A stretch of 64,000 bases of DNA, taken from Mixophyes australis. Lineage: Eukaryota; Chordata; Amphibia; Anura; Limnodynastidae. Location of the stretch: assembly GCA_036250195.1 (NCBI GenBank), contig JAVHZZ010000003.1, positions 56,063,521 through 56,127,520 of the forward strand, in the 5' to 3' direction. Below the pieces are notes generated by a model. It did not search any database, was not told the origin of the DNA, and was given only the letters and a program-made list of their open reading frames with translations. How positions within the stretch are numbered: the stretch's first letter is position 1; every line of letters starts with the position of its first letter. Below are positions 1 to 11,887 of this stretch, one piece after another. A program made the position numbers and the translations under genes.

Positions 1-138
1 TGCAGAGAGGTCAAGGAGGATGAGTACGGAGAAGTGACCCTTGGATTTGGCTGATAGGAGATCATTAGTAACCTTGGCCAGGGCAGTTTCGGTAGAATGG
101 AGGGGGCGGTAGCCAGATTGGAGAGGGTCAAGGAGGGA
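1..138 (-). pseudogene. L2-clade LINE reverse transcriptase fragment
   Basis: The minus strand reads an open stretch containing [18 protein letters not shown] followed by [11 protein letters not shown]. This is the conserved block just before and into the first catalytic aspartate region of L2/CR1-type non-LTR reverse transcriptases (normally followed by AFDT.DH). The fragment runs off the window edge at position 1 and similarity stops near 138, so only about 45 residues are seen. It is a dead piece with no promoter or tail in view. The family call rests on motif memory, not on a search. Confidence 0.75.
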
Positions 139-1454
139 TGTACTGTGAGTTTACATGATTTTATTAATACATTTTATGTTTTATATATCATTTTGTGTTT
201 TGATATTTGGATTGGCTTTTAAAAGGTCCATTTGCTAGAATATATGCACTTATGTTTTATCTTTTTGTTTTTTTAGCTAAATTTGTAGGATTGCACAGTA
301 AATCCATAGTCTTCTTGCAGACCTATTGTTGTTTTATTTGTGTTTTGGTTTATTTGCATATATATGTATTTGTCATATATGTCTATAAGGTTACATATTC
401 TTGAAACATTAATTGGTAAATAATTCATATAACCCTAAAGTAGATTTATATTTTTACTTCGATTGAATAAGCACCTAATTCGAACCTCTTTGGGTCCTTT
501 AATCCAAATGAATCACAGGTCCTTATAAAGCTCAAAAGAGACAGGTAAAAGCGACAAGTAAAACACAAATTTTTTTATGTACATTTAACAAATAAATGAA
601 AGCTTATATGGATGGCTTTATAGAGACCCAGCGTGCTGTGAAATCATGACATTTAACAAATCTGGAACAGTCTGGTCAATATAGAGTACATCCAAAAGAC
701 TTAATCGAGAGTTGTGGGTCATTGTACTTATTGCAAAATTGACCCTGCGTGTTTCGTTCAGGCACCTAATGAACAACCTCAGGTGGTGCTGTACTCAAGC
801 CCTATTAACTATGTGTCAAATGTCTATCTACCATATATTATATAGGTATATTAAATCCAAAAAAATACTCCCTTGAAACAAGATGGCTGCCATCATTTTT
901 GACACCTGTTGTTCAGTCAGGTGTAGTAAATCTAGGGAATGTAGTAAAAACGAACAGGCGCCTTCTAGCATGGAAAAAGTCCCATATGAATTACTTTCCT
1001 GGATGACAATAATCCCTTGTGATGTTTGAAAAAGAAGAAAATAGAAAACAAAAGTGACTGACAGTGTAGTTTATAGGGATACAAAAAGAACCAAAAAGTT
1101 ACAGCTCGGTGAGATGAAGAAACAAGTTTTCCCATAGAGACAGTTATATTCCAAAATTGTCAAAGTTTACCATACTATTAGATGATAACCTTGGAACCAT
1201 GGGAGTATGTTCTGCAATAAGCATGCACCAGTTATTATATGGATGAAGCTATTATATGGATGAAGTTGACAGAATAAGAGGGCTGCACCTTGACCACTGC
1301 TTGCTGATGCATTTTTGTTCACTCATTTTGATATATTTGGCAAGGGACTTGTGGACCCTGCCCATTATAATGGGACCACTGGGGTGACAAAGTTGTTCTT
1401 TTGTGGACCCTGCTACCAACAAGGCACCAGCTCTGGAAGTTCCTGGTCACCTCT
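139..1454. other. AT-rich stretch, no gene seen
   Basis: All frames are stop-rich and I recognise no transposon termini, tandem repeat or RNA gene here. Confidence 0.5.
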
Positions 1455-1457
1455 TTA

Positions 1458-2760
1458 GGCTGGGTACACACTACAAATTTCTCCCAATATTGTTAACGAT
1501 TTTACCAATGACTGGAAGTCCCGATCAGTATGCCGATTCGCGCGTACACACTATACACATTTTATAAGATTTACCTAAAGATCTGTGCTCTTCTGCAAAT
1601 ATTCTTTGTTCCCCAAATCAACTCTATATTTACATCATGTTGCATACATCTAAAAAACATTTTCAGAATACATACATATCTCACAAAAGACATTGCAAAA
1701 TCGTTAATTCAAGCACTCATAATCTCTCTCATCGACTATTGTAATTCCCTCCTTATTGGTCTTCCCAAAATCAAACTCGAGCCCCTAGAATCTGTTTTGC
1801 ACGCAGCAGCTAGCATGATTTTCCTTGCAAATTGTTTTACATCTGCTGAGTCACTCTGTCAGTCTCTACATTGGTTGCCTATTTTTCAACTAATCCAATA
1901 TAAAATTCTTCTACTAACATACAAGGCCATCAACAAAATTGCACCAACATACATTTCCTCACTTGTCTCAAAATATCTCCCAACTCGACACCTCTGTTCT
2001 GCACAAGATCTGCATCTCTCTTTCACTCTCATCACTTCCTCCCATTCTCAGTTACAGGACTTTTTTCGGGCTGCACCCACTTTATGGAATTCACTCCCTC
2101 ACACCACAAGACTTTTCTCTAGTCTTCAAACCTTCAAGCGTTCACTGAAAACCCACCTCTTCCGACAAGCTTATAATATTCCTCTACCACCCTCTTAATC
2201 TCCCTAGGTTACCCTATTACCACCCTCTACACAGCTAACACAAGACAACAACGCTCTGACCAACAGAGTTGTGTGACTGAGCATACAACCCACTAAATAT
2301 TTTGCAACCTTTGCATTCTAGCTGGACAAATATTCAAATATGATGTCGCACTTACCCTTGTGTATCAAACCATTGTCCCATAGATTGTAAGCTTGCGAGC
2401 AGGATCCTCTTACCTCTATGTATGTATGCATTACCCAGTATGTTTTTATTACTGTTTGTTTCCAATTGTAAAGCGCTACGGAATCTGCTGGTTCTATAAA
2501 AATAAATGTTGATGATGATGATGATGATAACCATTGGCTGAAAGATTGTGACTCTAAGATCTGGCACTGCTGGTCGTGAGTGCGTATGCACTTCAGAATT
2601 TGCTTGACATCGTTCCATCATTTCTAGAGATACAATGTGCTTTGGAATGATAAAACATGATTCTTGGAATGTATATACTAATATGATATCAGACCTAATG
2701 GTCATTTTTTGTGTGATTGGCACGATAATCAGATGAAAATCCTGTAGTGTGTACTCAGCC
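1458..2760. mobile_element. Harbinger-like DNA element with TTA TSD, split by a LINE
   Basis: The left end reads GGCTGGGTACACACTACA and the right end is its near-exact inverted copy, TGTAGTGTGTACTCAGCC. TTA flanks both ends (1455-1457 and 2761-2763), which fits the 3-bp TWA target duplication of PIF/Harbinger elements. Only short non-coding arms remain, roughly 1458-1600 and 2534-2760. The middle is an L2-like LINE. A related right end with the same CAGCC-TTA junction lies at 50,640-50,772. Superfamily is inferred from TSD length only. Confidence 0.65.
1600..2533 (+). pseudogene. L2-like LINE, 3' end (RT C-terminal part and tail)
   Basis: A frame open to 2198 encodes the C-terminal part of an L2/CR1-clade reverse transcriptase. 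It includes SLIDYCNSLLIGLPK, a QSLHWLPI block, YKILLLTYKAIN and the terminal APTLWNSLP and FKRSLKTHLFRQAY motifs. These are typical of the RT thumb and C-terminal region. The polymerase catalytic motifs and the endonuclease lie upstream in an intact element and are absent, as expected of 5' truncation. Downstream, about 330 bp of 3' UTR ends in an AAGCGCTACGG block and a (GAT)n tail at about 2509-2530, which marks the 3' end and the plus orientation. It lies inside the TTA-flanked DNA element, so it inserted after that element. Confidence 0.8.
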
Positions 2761-2763
2761 TTA

Positions 2764-4068
2764 ACCAACGATGTGTAGCACTGGTCCGAGTTGAGGAGTC
2801 TGGCATCGGAACACTAAGGGGGGGACTATTTTATTATAGGTGGTATGTGCATATCTAGGTGCACTCCGAGAAATATAATACAAAGCTTCACACACTGGTG
2901 GCAAATATAATAAGAAAAGTCACAATGTCCCTTCACTCTCATGATTAAAATAAGTCATAAACAAGGCTAAACCATGCAATATTTTAGGAGAAAAATGGAA
3001 AATGATAATTAATTGCAACGGGTAGTACTAAAGGTTGGGAGGTCGGACTTTGATTTGATTTTTATTTATATATTTATTTTATGTATGGATATACATATTT
3101 CCTTAGTGCACTGCCTAACATTTTTTTACACATCGATGCTCACTTGCAGAGACTGCTCACAAGTGCAGAGATGAGATTGGGAGGACTAACGAGGCATATC
3201 GGTGCAAAGCGAAGCGTGTATCAGGTGCACTTCATAAATTGCCTAAACAGATAAGCTAATAGTTTCCAATTTTAAGTACTAGCTTTCTTAATAATGCAAC
3301 AGGCATGGAAGAGATAATGAGGTTTGTGAATTGTAGTTATTTGATTGTTATGTTTGGGTGGAAGAGCAAAAGTGAAGGAATTTGATAGAAAGTTTCTGCC
3401 AAACGTGAAAGTGTAGTTGATCAATGAATTTAAGAAGAGGAAAGTGCTGCTATGATGTATTTCACATGAAAAAAAAAATCAACTACTAACGGGTTTAAAT
3501 TTCCTAAGGGAGCTATTTGTCAACTGAGGAAGAAAATGAAGTTGGTGAGGCTTTCAAAAATCTAGACAGATAGCTATAAAGTATACTGCAAAAGGATTAC
3601 CAAACAGCACCATTCAGTCTAATCACTTAAGGCATTAAAATAATCTGTGGGTTTACTAGATCAAAGGCCTGGTGCAAAAAAATAAGTGTGCTGATTGAAG
3701 ACATCAGCACATTTTCCAATTGCTTTAATGAAAAATGTGCTCCGAAATTTTGCAGAGAATGGATCCTACTTCAAAAATGCATTGTTTTATTCATGCCCTG
3801 CCTTGCAGTGAAACTTCAGCTAAAATCAAATATTGGACTTATGGGTATTTAAATATGCTTTTTTGCCTAAAAGACAAAAAAAAAAACAGGAATGTTTATG
3901 AAAATTGTCTCAAAAGTATCTGTGTATACCTGTAGTTACCAATCAGTCATTTAGTTCTCATTTTATTTACTGTACTACAAAATGACAAAATCTGACTGGG
4001 GTACCAGTTTTCATTTATCGTTAATAAATATGAAGCAATAGCTCTAAAAATTACAAATGTTTTATTAG
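2764..4068. other. AT-rich stretch, no gene seen
   Basis: No supported gene. The open frame at 3735-3935 is short and has no recognisable domain. The sequence looks like decayed intergenic DNA. Confidence 0.5.
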
Positions 4069-4425
4069 ATCTGTGGCCTAGTGGTTAGCACTTCTGCCTC
4101 ACAGAGCTGGGGTCATGAGTTCAATTCCCAAACATGGCCTTATCTGTGTGGAGTTTGTATGTGTTTGCGTGGGTTTCCTCTGGGTGCTCCGGTTTCCTCC
4201 CACACTCCAAAAAACGTACTAGTAGGTTAATTGGCTGCTATAAAAATTGACCCTAGCCTGTCTGTCTGTTTGTCTCCCTCTCTGTCTGTGTGTGAGTATG
4301 TGTGTCTATATTAGGGAATTTAGACTGTAAGCTCCAATGGGGCAGGGACTGATGTGTATGAGTTCTCTGTACAGCGCTGCGGAATTAGTGGCGCTATATA
4401 AATAAATGATGATGATGATGATGAT
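4069..4425 (+). mobile_element. V-SINE retroposon (tRNA-headed)
   Basis: The order is a tRNA-like head with pol III box A (TGGCCTAGTGG) and box B (GAGTTCAATTCCC), then the conserved central domain of V-SINEs around 4150-4240 (GTGGGTTTCCTC, GTGCTCCGGTTTCCTCCCAC), a CT-rich linker, and a LINE-like 3' tail ending AATAAATGATGATGATGATG. The tail resembles the 3' end of the L2-like LINE at 2480-2530, as expected if that LINE clade supplies its retrotransposition machinery. I saw no convincing TSD. Confidence 0.88.
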
Positions 4426-4615
4426 AACCTTAGTTTGCTTTTTCTCCAGTTATCCATATAGATACATGCATGATAATTCTGCAGACATACTATACGCCGC
4501 TACAAACAGGATTAAGCATTAATGGATATGTGCAGTTGCCGATGAAAGCATGATATCCATATCCTCTCTTTCGATAATGGAGATCTCTGCTTTGAAACTA
4601 TTTTCTCTATGACGG

Positions 4616-5310
4616 TGTTAGGAACCCCCACAGCCAGCAACACAAAACCCGGAGTCTGCTCAGAAGTCTGGTTTTCACTGGAGCCCCTAGTGGTGGGGAC
4701 AGACTTGGGCGCAGACAGCTGAGGGTCGTGAATTGTGCGCAGACTGGGGAGAACCCAGCGAAAGCAGATGGGAGAAATAGCAGAGTGAGGTCAGGCAAGG
4801 GTCAAGGCAGGCAGCAGACAGAATATCCAGGACACGAACCGGAGTCAGAGGGCACAGGCAAATCAGCAGTGTAGAAATCCAGGCAAAGGGTCAAAAGGGC
4901 ACAGGCAATCAAAACGGAGTCAGGAATCAGGCAGAAGGTCAGCAACAAAGAATCAATCCAACAAAGGTAGAGCAACCAGGAACACGAGCAGGCTAGTCAG
5001 CAGAAGCAGGAACTATAACCGGCAGGGAAGGATTGCCCCTCCCTGCCTTAAATACAAGTACTGGCCAATAGGAAGTGCCAGAGGCCCAGGAATAAGTGGC
5101 CAGCTGTTTCTATTTAGTTTGCGCACGCGCCCGGCTGCCCTGGATGCCGGGACGCGGCGCTACACAAGGGAAGCGTTCCGACCGTTGCCTTGGCAACGGT
5201 CGGGGGGTAAAGCGGAAATGACGTCCCGGTCGTCATGACGATGGCCGGGGTGTCCAGCAGCAGACGGGAGCGAGTCGCGGCGGTGCCCAGAGCCGCCGCG
5301 GCTCGTAACA
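4616..5310 (-). mobile_element. Solo LTR with GACGG target duplication
   Basis: A 695-bp block begins TGTTAGGAACCCC and ends GCTCGTAACA on the plus strand, giving TG...CA termini. It is flanked by a perfect 5-bp duplication GACGG (4611-4615 and 5311-5315). The minus strand holds a TATTTAA box (5048-5054) with a CCTATTGG element (CCAAT motif read in reverse) upstream, so the LTR is read on the minus strand. The GC-rich part at 5110-5300 is then the U3 5' end. No internal region follows, so this is a recombined solo LTR. A sibling copy lies at 62,928-63,646. Gypsy type is likely from the 5-bp TSD but unproven. Confidence 0.88.
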
Positions 5311-5315
5311 GACGG

Positions 5316-6561
5316 AAGTACATTAGGAAATGGGGTTTCCGTAAAGGTGGCCCCAATGTGCAAAACTATGCAAACAGGAGTGCACTATAAGACCCACCCA
5401 TTTGTGGTGCTACAGCGTCATTCCCCAAACATAATTAATTAATTTTAAAGTCCCAGAACTGAGACTTTCAAAGAGGACAGAGAAGAGGCAGTATGACGAA
5501 ATGCTGTTGTGAAACTAACAAACGCATCCTGGAAGTAGTTCCACAATAGCTAGCAAGCCATAGATTTTCCCAGTACATTATCAGTACAGTAAAAATAAAG
5601 TAAATATTCAAAAATATATAAAAATTTAAAATAATATTATCTTCTTGAACCAAGAATTATTTCATAAGAAAAGTGGAAAAGGTGAATATATAGAAGGAGC
5701 AGTCCAAAGTGGTAAATGGTTGAACTATGTAGTCATGTTTTAGTTTTTCAACCATGCTCATATCCAGACCTACAAACACACAGATTTTCACACAGAGCGC
5801 TTTTCTGGAGGCAGTTTATAAAAAAATAAATGGTGTGCAGATAAGTGTCATGATCTGTATCAGCTGTGATGGCAGTTTAGTCTCAGGGGCCTAGAGTTTC
5901 TTATATAATTAAGAAGGCACTTTTTAAGAAGTTTGCTAGAAATTATTATTCACAGGCATCTAGGCTAAGACTACAAAACTGAAGAAAGGTTGATACTGAA
6001 CCGGCTCTATTTTGATCTCCATTGTTTGCTGCCTGCCATACAGACCATCCTATCCATTCAGACTACTGATGGCCTGGTTGGCGCTCATCTGTGCATTTGT
6101 GGTTGTTGAAGGAATCCTTCCTTTTTTATGTAAATACCAGGTTTTATCTAGAAACACACCCTCTCTATTTACATATCAAAGTCCTGCACATGGCTCTTCC
6201 TGCAGAAAAGTGGAGAAACAAAACTTGGCAGTCTCTCCTATACCACACCTCTTCCATGCCCTCCCCCATACCACCACATGGATTTACACAAGGGGATTTT
6301 GGATTCCAGTTCAGAAACTTCCAAAGGCTGAGTATAAACTAATGCTGTACATCTTGTTATAGATATATAAGGGAAAATAGGAAGTCATTTGCTTTGTGGG
6401 AAGACCATGTGCTTCATGAGACCGCAGCGAAGGATTAATGCCGAGGTTTTCATGGGGTGTATGCTAATATTATGTAGATTGAGTGTTGTACATAAGTAGT
6501 TTTTTTAATTGAATATAGTTTGTGATATGTATGATAATAGTGTGTATGGGATATATGTGGA
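5316..6561. other. Unassigned sequence, no gene seen
   Basis: The frame at 6012-6362 encodes 116 residues with a hydrophobic start but no motif I recognise, and codon use looks random. I do not call it a gene. Confidence 0.45.
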
Positions 6562-7595
6562 CAGGGCTGCCATCAGAAATTGTGGGGACCAGTACAGACG
6601 AAACAAGCAGACCCCCCCCCTCCCATGTGATGCCCCTCCCCTGTTGGTGCACTGTGTTATTCTTTTCTACCTCTTATTGCAGCACTCACAACCTCTTCCT
6701 GGTTTCTTGTCCGGATCTGGGAATGTTAGGGCCAAGTGACACAGTACATAACACAGATAGTACAGTATATACATACAACCAACCTTCTAAAGGGTTGCAC
6801 ATTATCCTAAAATCTGAGAATGAAAAAAAGTCTCAAAATCAACCTCAGCACACTCACATCGCTCCTTCCAAAATGTCCCCACATGCCCCTCACTTGCTAT
6901 AAATTTCCACCACATGCCAATCACACCTCCCACAAGGTCGAAAATAGCCCCACATGCACTCAGACACTCACAAGCTCTCAGATCCCTCATATGCTCTAAA
7001 ACTCCCCCACATGCCCCTCAGATCTCCACACATGCCCCCCAAGCCCCCTCATAAGCCCCTTATATTCCCATGAGACATGCACACATGATATCAGCTTTCA
7101 CATAGACCACACTATTTGCCCCTTACATGCCGGTCAGATCTCCCCACATAATCTACAACCTCATAATATGCCCGTTGCATGCCTCCAGACCTCACTATAT
7201 ACCGTCGGACCACCCCACATGCCCTTTTCATGCCCATCAGACATCCCCATATGCCATCCCATCAAGCTCCATATGCCCACTTAAACTTACCAAGTCCTTA
7301 AAACTGTCAATGAGCTTGATTGCAGCGCTCCTTCCTCAGAAGCAGTAGATGAGTGGGATATCACTGTCCTCTTGCTGTTGTCAGATGGGTCCTGGCTGTG
7401 TTCTGTCACTCAAGTGCCTCACTCAATGATGTCCCTCGGTGCCGTCCCCTTATTTGCCTTAACTCTGCCAATATCAGCACACTGAGCCTGGACAGGTTGC
7501 CACTGATTGCCAGATGTGTGTCAGCAATCATGCTGACAAAGCGAATCAAAAGGTGACCAAACCAGTGGTGGGGCCCTCTGAGAGAGGGGGCCCAG
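6562..7595. mobile_element. Degenerate hAT-like non-autonomous element
   Basis: It starts CAGGGCTGCCATCAG, a hAT-type terminus, and reaches a GGGGCCCTCTGAGAGAGG block (7570-7594) that closely matches the subterminal block of the hAT elements ending at 18,582 and 37,202. The interior at 6860-7290 is a decayed C-rich minisatellite built from CCCCACATGCCCCTCA-like units of roughly 30-35 bp. The far terminus and an 8-bp TSD were not found, so the right boundary is uncertain. Confidence 0.5.
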
Positions 7596-10031
7596 GATTA
7601 TCAGTATAATCCATGCCAGCGGGCTCCTTGTCTTGGTACAGTAACTATTGTACCAAGAAGTCTGTGAGGATATTATGGCACTTAGTGTGGTGAAAAGACC
7701 GGAGTAGGTGTGGTTTATGAGGTAAAGTGTATAAAGCAAATGAGTATTTATCAAGACTGACTAGGAACGGTATACAGAGTTAGCATGCACAAGAAAGGTG
7801 CAACCCCCAACCCTTTACAGTGATACTGTGTGCAAAGATTTGCCTTTAAACACATTGCTGTTTTAAAATAAGCTGTCAAACTCGCCAAATATTGGCGAGT
7901 TGCAAAATGCGCTGAACAATACATATACCCCCTGCAGTTTCTGTTATATCTATCAAAAGTATTCAACGAGAGACGTTTCTTCAGATCTGCTCCTTGTTAA
8001 ATATGGATGTGCGTACATTTGTTAAGTGATAAATAAGTAATATACTGTATACTGACTGCATCAGTGCTAAATTATCCTCCTTTGCAGACTGAACTACTAT
8101 GATGATTTTCCGTATGCCATAGTTGGTGATGGATATGTTGATAGCAAGTGCAATTCAATGGTAATGGTAATTATTCTGTCAATTAAAAAATATGAGATAT
8201 GAAGAGATAAATGAGCTTAATAAGAATGCCAGCTGTAAAACACATTACTTTTAATATCTGATGCATTTTTGCAGAAATATGGCAGGGTTTAGTGATCAAC
8301 TTATAAATGATTAAACTGATATGCTTTGACAACCAAATGAAGACATGATAGTACATTAATTCTGTATTACAACTTTTCTAAATTTTTAAATTTTGTTCCA
8401 CAATTTTTAACATTTGTTTCCAGATCCTATTAAAACTTATTTCTCTTTGTTTTTTGTCTTTCTTTCCCTTAGTAATTACATTGTACACTTTCACATTCCT
8501 TTTTAACTAATTGAAATGCGCTTCTCTTATCAAAATCTCCTGATCACTGATTGTTCACACTCCAAACTCAATTTATACATTTGCAATGAATAAATATCAC
8601 ACGTTGTCACAGGGAGGTTTATTGGTTGAACAAAGCAGATGTTCTGCTCTAACAGCTGCTAAAAACTAGCAATCAGTGTAAAGGGCTAGTTGGAAAACAA
8701 CTCAGACGAAAAAGCGCTTCATAGGAATCTATGTTATTTCTCCTATCACACAAGGTATTAAACAGTTGCTGAAAAACTGCTTAGATACCATGAAGAGCTT
8801 TATATGCAGCAGGAAAGCTCTCAAACATGACAAGCTACTATTTCTGGTTGTTTTTGGCAGCTCTAAAAGTTATGTGATAAACTCCTCACCCATCAAGACC
8901 ATAAAGTAAATATATAAATGTTTATACATGTAGGGCCACTCTGTGCATGCCCAGAACCAGACCAGTAAACACACCCATGTCCGCTCCATCTTCGTACGCA
9001 AAAGACACTTACTAATTACTACAGCCTACGAGTTTGTGGAGTGAACTGTCAATGTACAGTAAGGGCGTGCCAAACTCAAGCGCACGCAGCCACGTCCAAA
9101 CCAAGCTCTGGGCATCTCAAAGTTACATGTTTTTCTGCCGTATCTCTTGCTCCAGCTACAGGGCTAGTCTAAGTCCTTATCAGTAGTGATGACAGCTGGG
9201 TATACATGCTATAACGTGTGTTTGCAATCAGGAGCAACTGTAAAAATTTATTTTATGTTCAGCAGACATTAAGAACATCCTAATAAATGTATTTCATGGG
9301 GAGAAAAAAAAATAAAAACACTTTTTTTTAGTTGTTTTTACATTAATGCCTATATTATTAAAAGGTGACCTTAATTCAATATTTCTTTTTTTCTATGGGT
9401 TCTTTTGGAATTTATAATCCACATCTTGGATATATTCTGCAGCACCTTGTGTAGTAGGGTGCAGACCTACATTCAAATTCATCAGCGCATGTATAAGACC
9501 TGTTCCTTGCTGTACGGGAGTAGGCAGTGCTGATTTACGCGCCTTTTCAAACAAACGCAGGTTGCGCTCAGAACGCATGCCTTGATGAATCAGGCACATA
9601 GATTGTATACACATTATGTGATATCACAGCCGATGTCAGGTAATTGGCCCGATCTACAAGAAGTTGTGTCTCCAAAAATGTCCTCAAATGCTGAATAATA
9701 ATTTTCTGAAATCTAATTCTTCTTTATGCTGGTTCTCTTGGTGATTTATAAATTACCATTAAAACAGATAAAACCTTGGCTAGAGCACTTTATGTTAAAT
9801 TTGTAGTTCTAAAAGTGACTGGTGAGCATTGTTACATAAACTTACGACATTCCACGGGCAGCATATGCAAAGACCATTTCTTATAGGATTGTCCCAGTTC
9901 CTATAGATGGATGAAAAACAGTAACTAGAGCTGATAGAGTCACTAGAATCTGAATTTTAATACAAAAATCAGCATAAAGTTTTAATATACCTATACTGAA
10001 TTGACCTTAGACCTCCAAGCAGTGTAACATC
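7596..10031. other. AT-rich stretch, no gene seen
   Basis: No domain-bearing frame. Around 8940-9620 there is somewhat GC-richer sequence, possibly an old repeat ending GATGAATCAGGCACAT, but I could not delimit it. Confidence 0.45.
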
Positions 10032-10166
10032 CTAAAAAAAACTGTCAGTATTTAACTTATGTGCAAAACAGAATACTAATTTACACCCCTTGCATTGTAA
10101 CATGGTTTTGTCCAGGAGACTGAAATAAGAAGTTTCTCAAGTTAAGATCCTTAATGAATCAGGTCC
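10032..10166. mobile_element. Half of an ATTCATTAA-type MITE
   Basis: This is the right part of a MITE ending in CCTTAATGAATCAGGTCC and including GCATTGTAACATGGTTTTGT. The latter stretch recurs in the fuller copy at 56,700-57,011. The left half and the opposing TIR are missing. Confidence 0.55.
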
Positions 10167-10238
10167 TAGAATCTGATTGGTTGCTACAGGCAATATCTCC
10201 ACTTTTTCAAACCCGCAGTTTAGTAAATATATCCCTAA
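10167..10238. mobile_element. Half of a CTGATTGG-type MITE
   Basis: The block TAGAATCTGATTGGTTGCTA is shared with the foldback MITE at 43,331-43,506. It continues into a terminus-like GTTTAGTAAATATATCCCTA. It abuts the preceding MITE half directly, which gives a chimeric junction. Confidence 0.45.
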
Positions 10239-11652
10239 GCCTTCCTGTGTCTACAAATTACTAATGTTACTAATGTGAGAAAATAAAAATAAAAACATTA
10301 ATACAGAACCACCTAGTGATGATGTCATGCAATGGTAGGAACACAATTTTTGCCCTGAGTACAAAAACACCTTTTCTTGTCACTAGCTTGGATAACCCAA
10401 ACAGCTAATACAAATAACTTGGAAGCAATAACTAAGCAACACAGTAGCAAATTACTAAATAAGTGTTGATTGTGAGTTCAACTTTCAAACAGAATGGGAT
10501 CTTGTTTTTCCTCTGAAAAGAAATTGCAATCTATATCCCCCGATGTCCTGACTTTTAGCATTTTACCAGCAGCAATAGCTTCAGACTTATCAAACAATAA
10601 ATCAGGTAACTATTGCACAACAGCAAAACAACAAAACACAAGCATAGCCATGAAGTAGAGGCTAAGCACCATCCTTTATTGCAAACATCATGATCACATA
10701 ATCCATCCAAATGCCCAATAATAGGAAAATGATAGATAATTTAATTTTTCTGTCATTGCAATATCTAGGTAGAAACAATAACAAAGTTCCTAACAAAAAG
10801 AGCAAACAAAACAAAAGCAACAAAAAATGTTCTTTTATTGAAATGTCAAGATAAAAAATGAATTTAATATACACTTGAGCTTGCCAATCAAGTTCCATTT
10901 TCATATTGGAAATAATACCTTCATTGCGAGACTGGTTTACTCTTAGCTAAAACATTAAAAAAGACCATATATGTTTACAGCGGAAGAGTTACTTTCCTAT
11001 GTTTTAGTTCCGTTCCTGAAAAATAACATAATGTAGGAGTTTACCTTGTTACTGTTATTTACCCGTTTTTCTCTTTTACTATTTAAATGCTTTATGATTA
11101 CATACCACCCAATAGTCCAGATTTTTGCTAACAGTCCTGATTTTCAGGTGTCAGAAGGGGTATGATCTTTTGTAAAAGGGATGTGACTTCACTGGAAGAG
11201 ATTGTGGTTTGGAAGGATCAGGGGTGTGTCCTATTCAATTAGACATATAGGAAAGCAGCTCATAGCACAGAAGCCTGCTCCTAGTGGTTAGTTATGAGAT
11301 GGCAAATAGTATAAGTTACTGGAATGAATACAAACATAGCAGGACAGGCTAATAACATGAGAAGGTCTCAACAAAAATTTCCTAAATCTAGGTGTCTCAA
11401 AAGTTTAAAGTTGCCATTTCTTGTTCTATATCTGGTGCAAGGTGTAATGTGCCAAATACACAAGGTTAATGAAACACACATTTAGTAACTTGCTGTTCCT
11501 TGATCTTTTGGAATCCAACAGAAATATGTCAAATGTTTACTTTTCTCTTTTTCAACTGCAACATAATATTGATGGTCTTCAGTCTGTTTACAGGCAAATA
11601 TGTGATGTCCATTATTAGGGTACAATCTAGAAGCAGGAAAAAAGGATGTTAT
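10239..11652. other. AT-rich stretch, no gene seen
   Basis: The minus-strand frame at 10,662-10,904 is hydrophobic (leucine- and phenylalanine-rich) but matches no family I know and sits in AT-rich DNA, where such frames arise by chance. Confidence 0.45.
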
Positions 11653-11884
11653 GGGGGGTATTCAATTGTTAGCGTTAACGGGAAAAAATGAGCGCTCAAA
11701 AACTCTTAGCGTTAATACGGTAATTACTTGCGGAATTTGAGCTCGCTGCTCCCTGAGCGGCGAGCTGAAATTCCGCGAGTAAACTACAGTATTAACGCTT
11801 TTCTCTCGCAATATTACCATATAAACGGTAATATTTTTTGAGCGCTCGTTTTTTCCCGTTAACGCTAACAATTGAATACCCCCC
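11653..11884. mobile_element. Palindromic MITE
   Basis: Inverted repeats of about 50 bp: the left end GGGGGGTATTCAATTGTTAG is the exact reverse complement of the right end. Both arms continue with GCGTTAACGGGAAAAAA and GAGCGCTCAAAAA. Smaller palindromes sit in the middle around GAGCTCGC. TAT flanks both sides (11,650-11,652 and 11,885-11,887), a possible 3-bp TSD. It is 232 bp and non-coding. Confidence 0.85.
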
Positions 11885-11887
11885 TAT

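Noticed and set aside
6012..6362. 116-residue frame as a host exon
   Set aside because: No recognisable domain and no splice context, and competing frames over the same stretch are equally open.
10662..10904. 80-residue hydrophobic minus-strand frame as a membrane protein or receptor exon
   Set aside because: No family motif, AT-rich composition that yields Leu/Phe/Ile by chance, and no splice sites that I could support.
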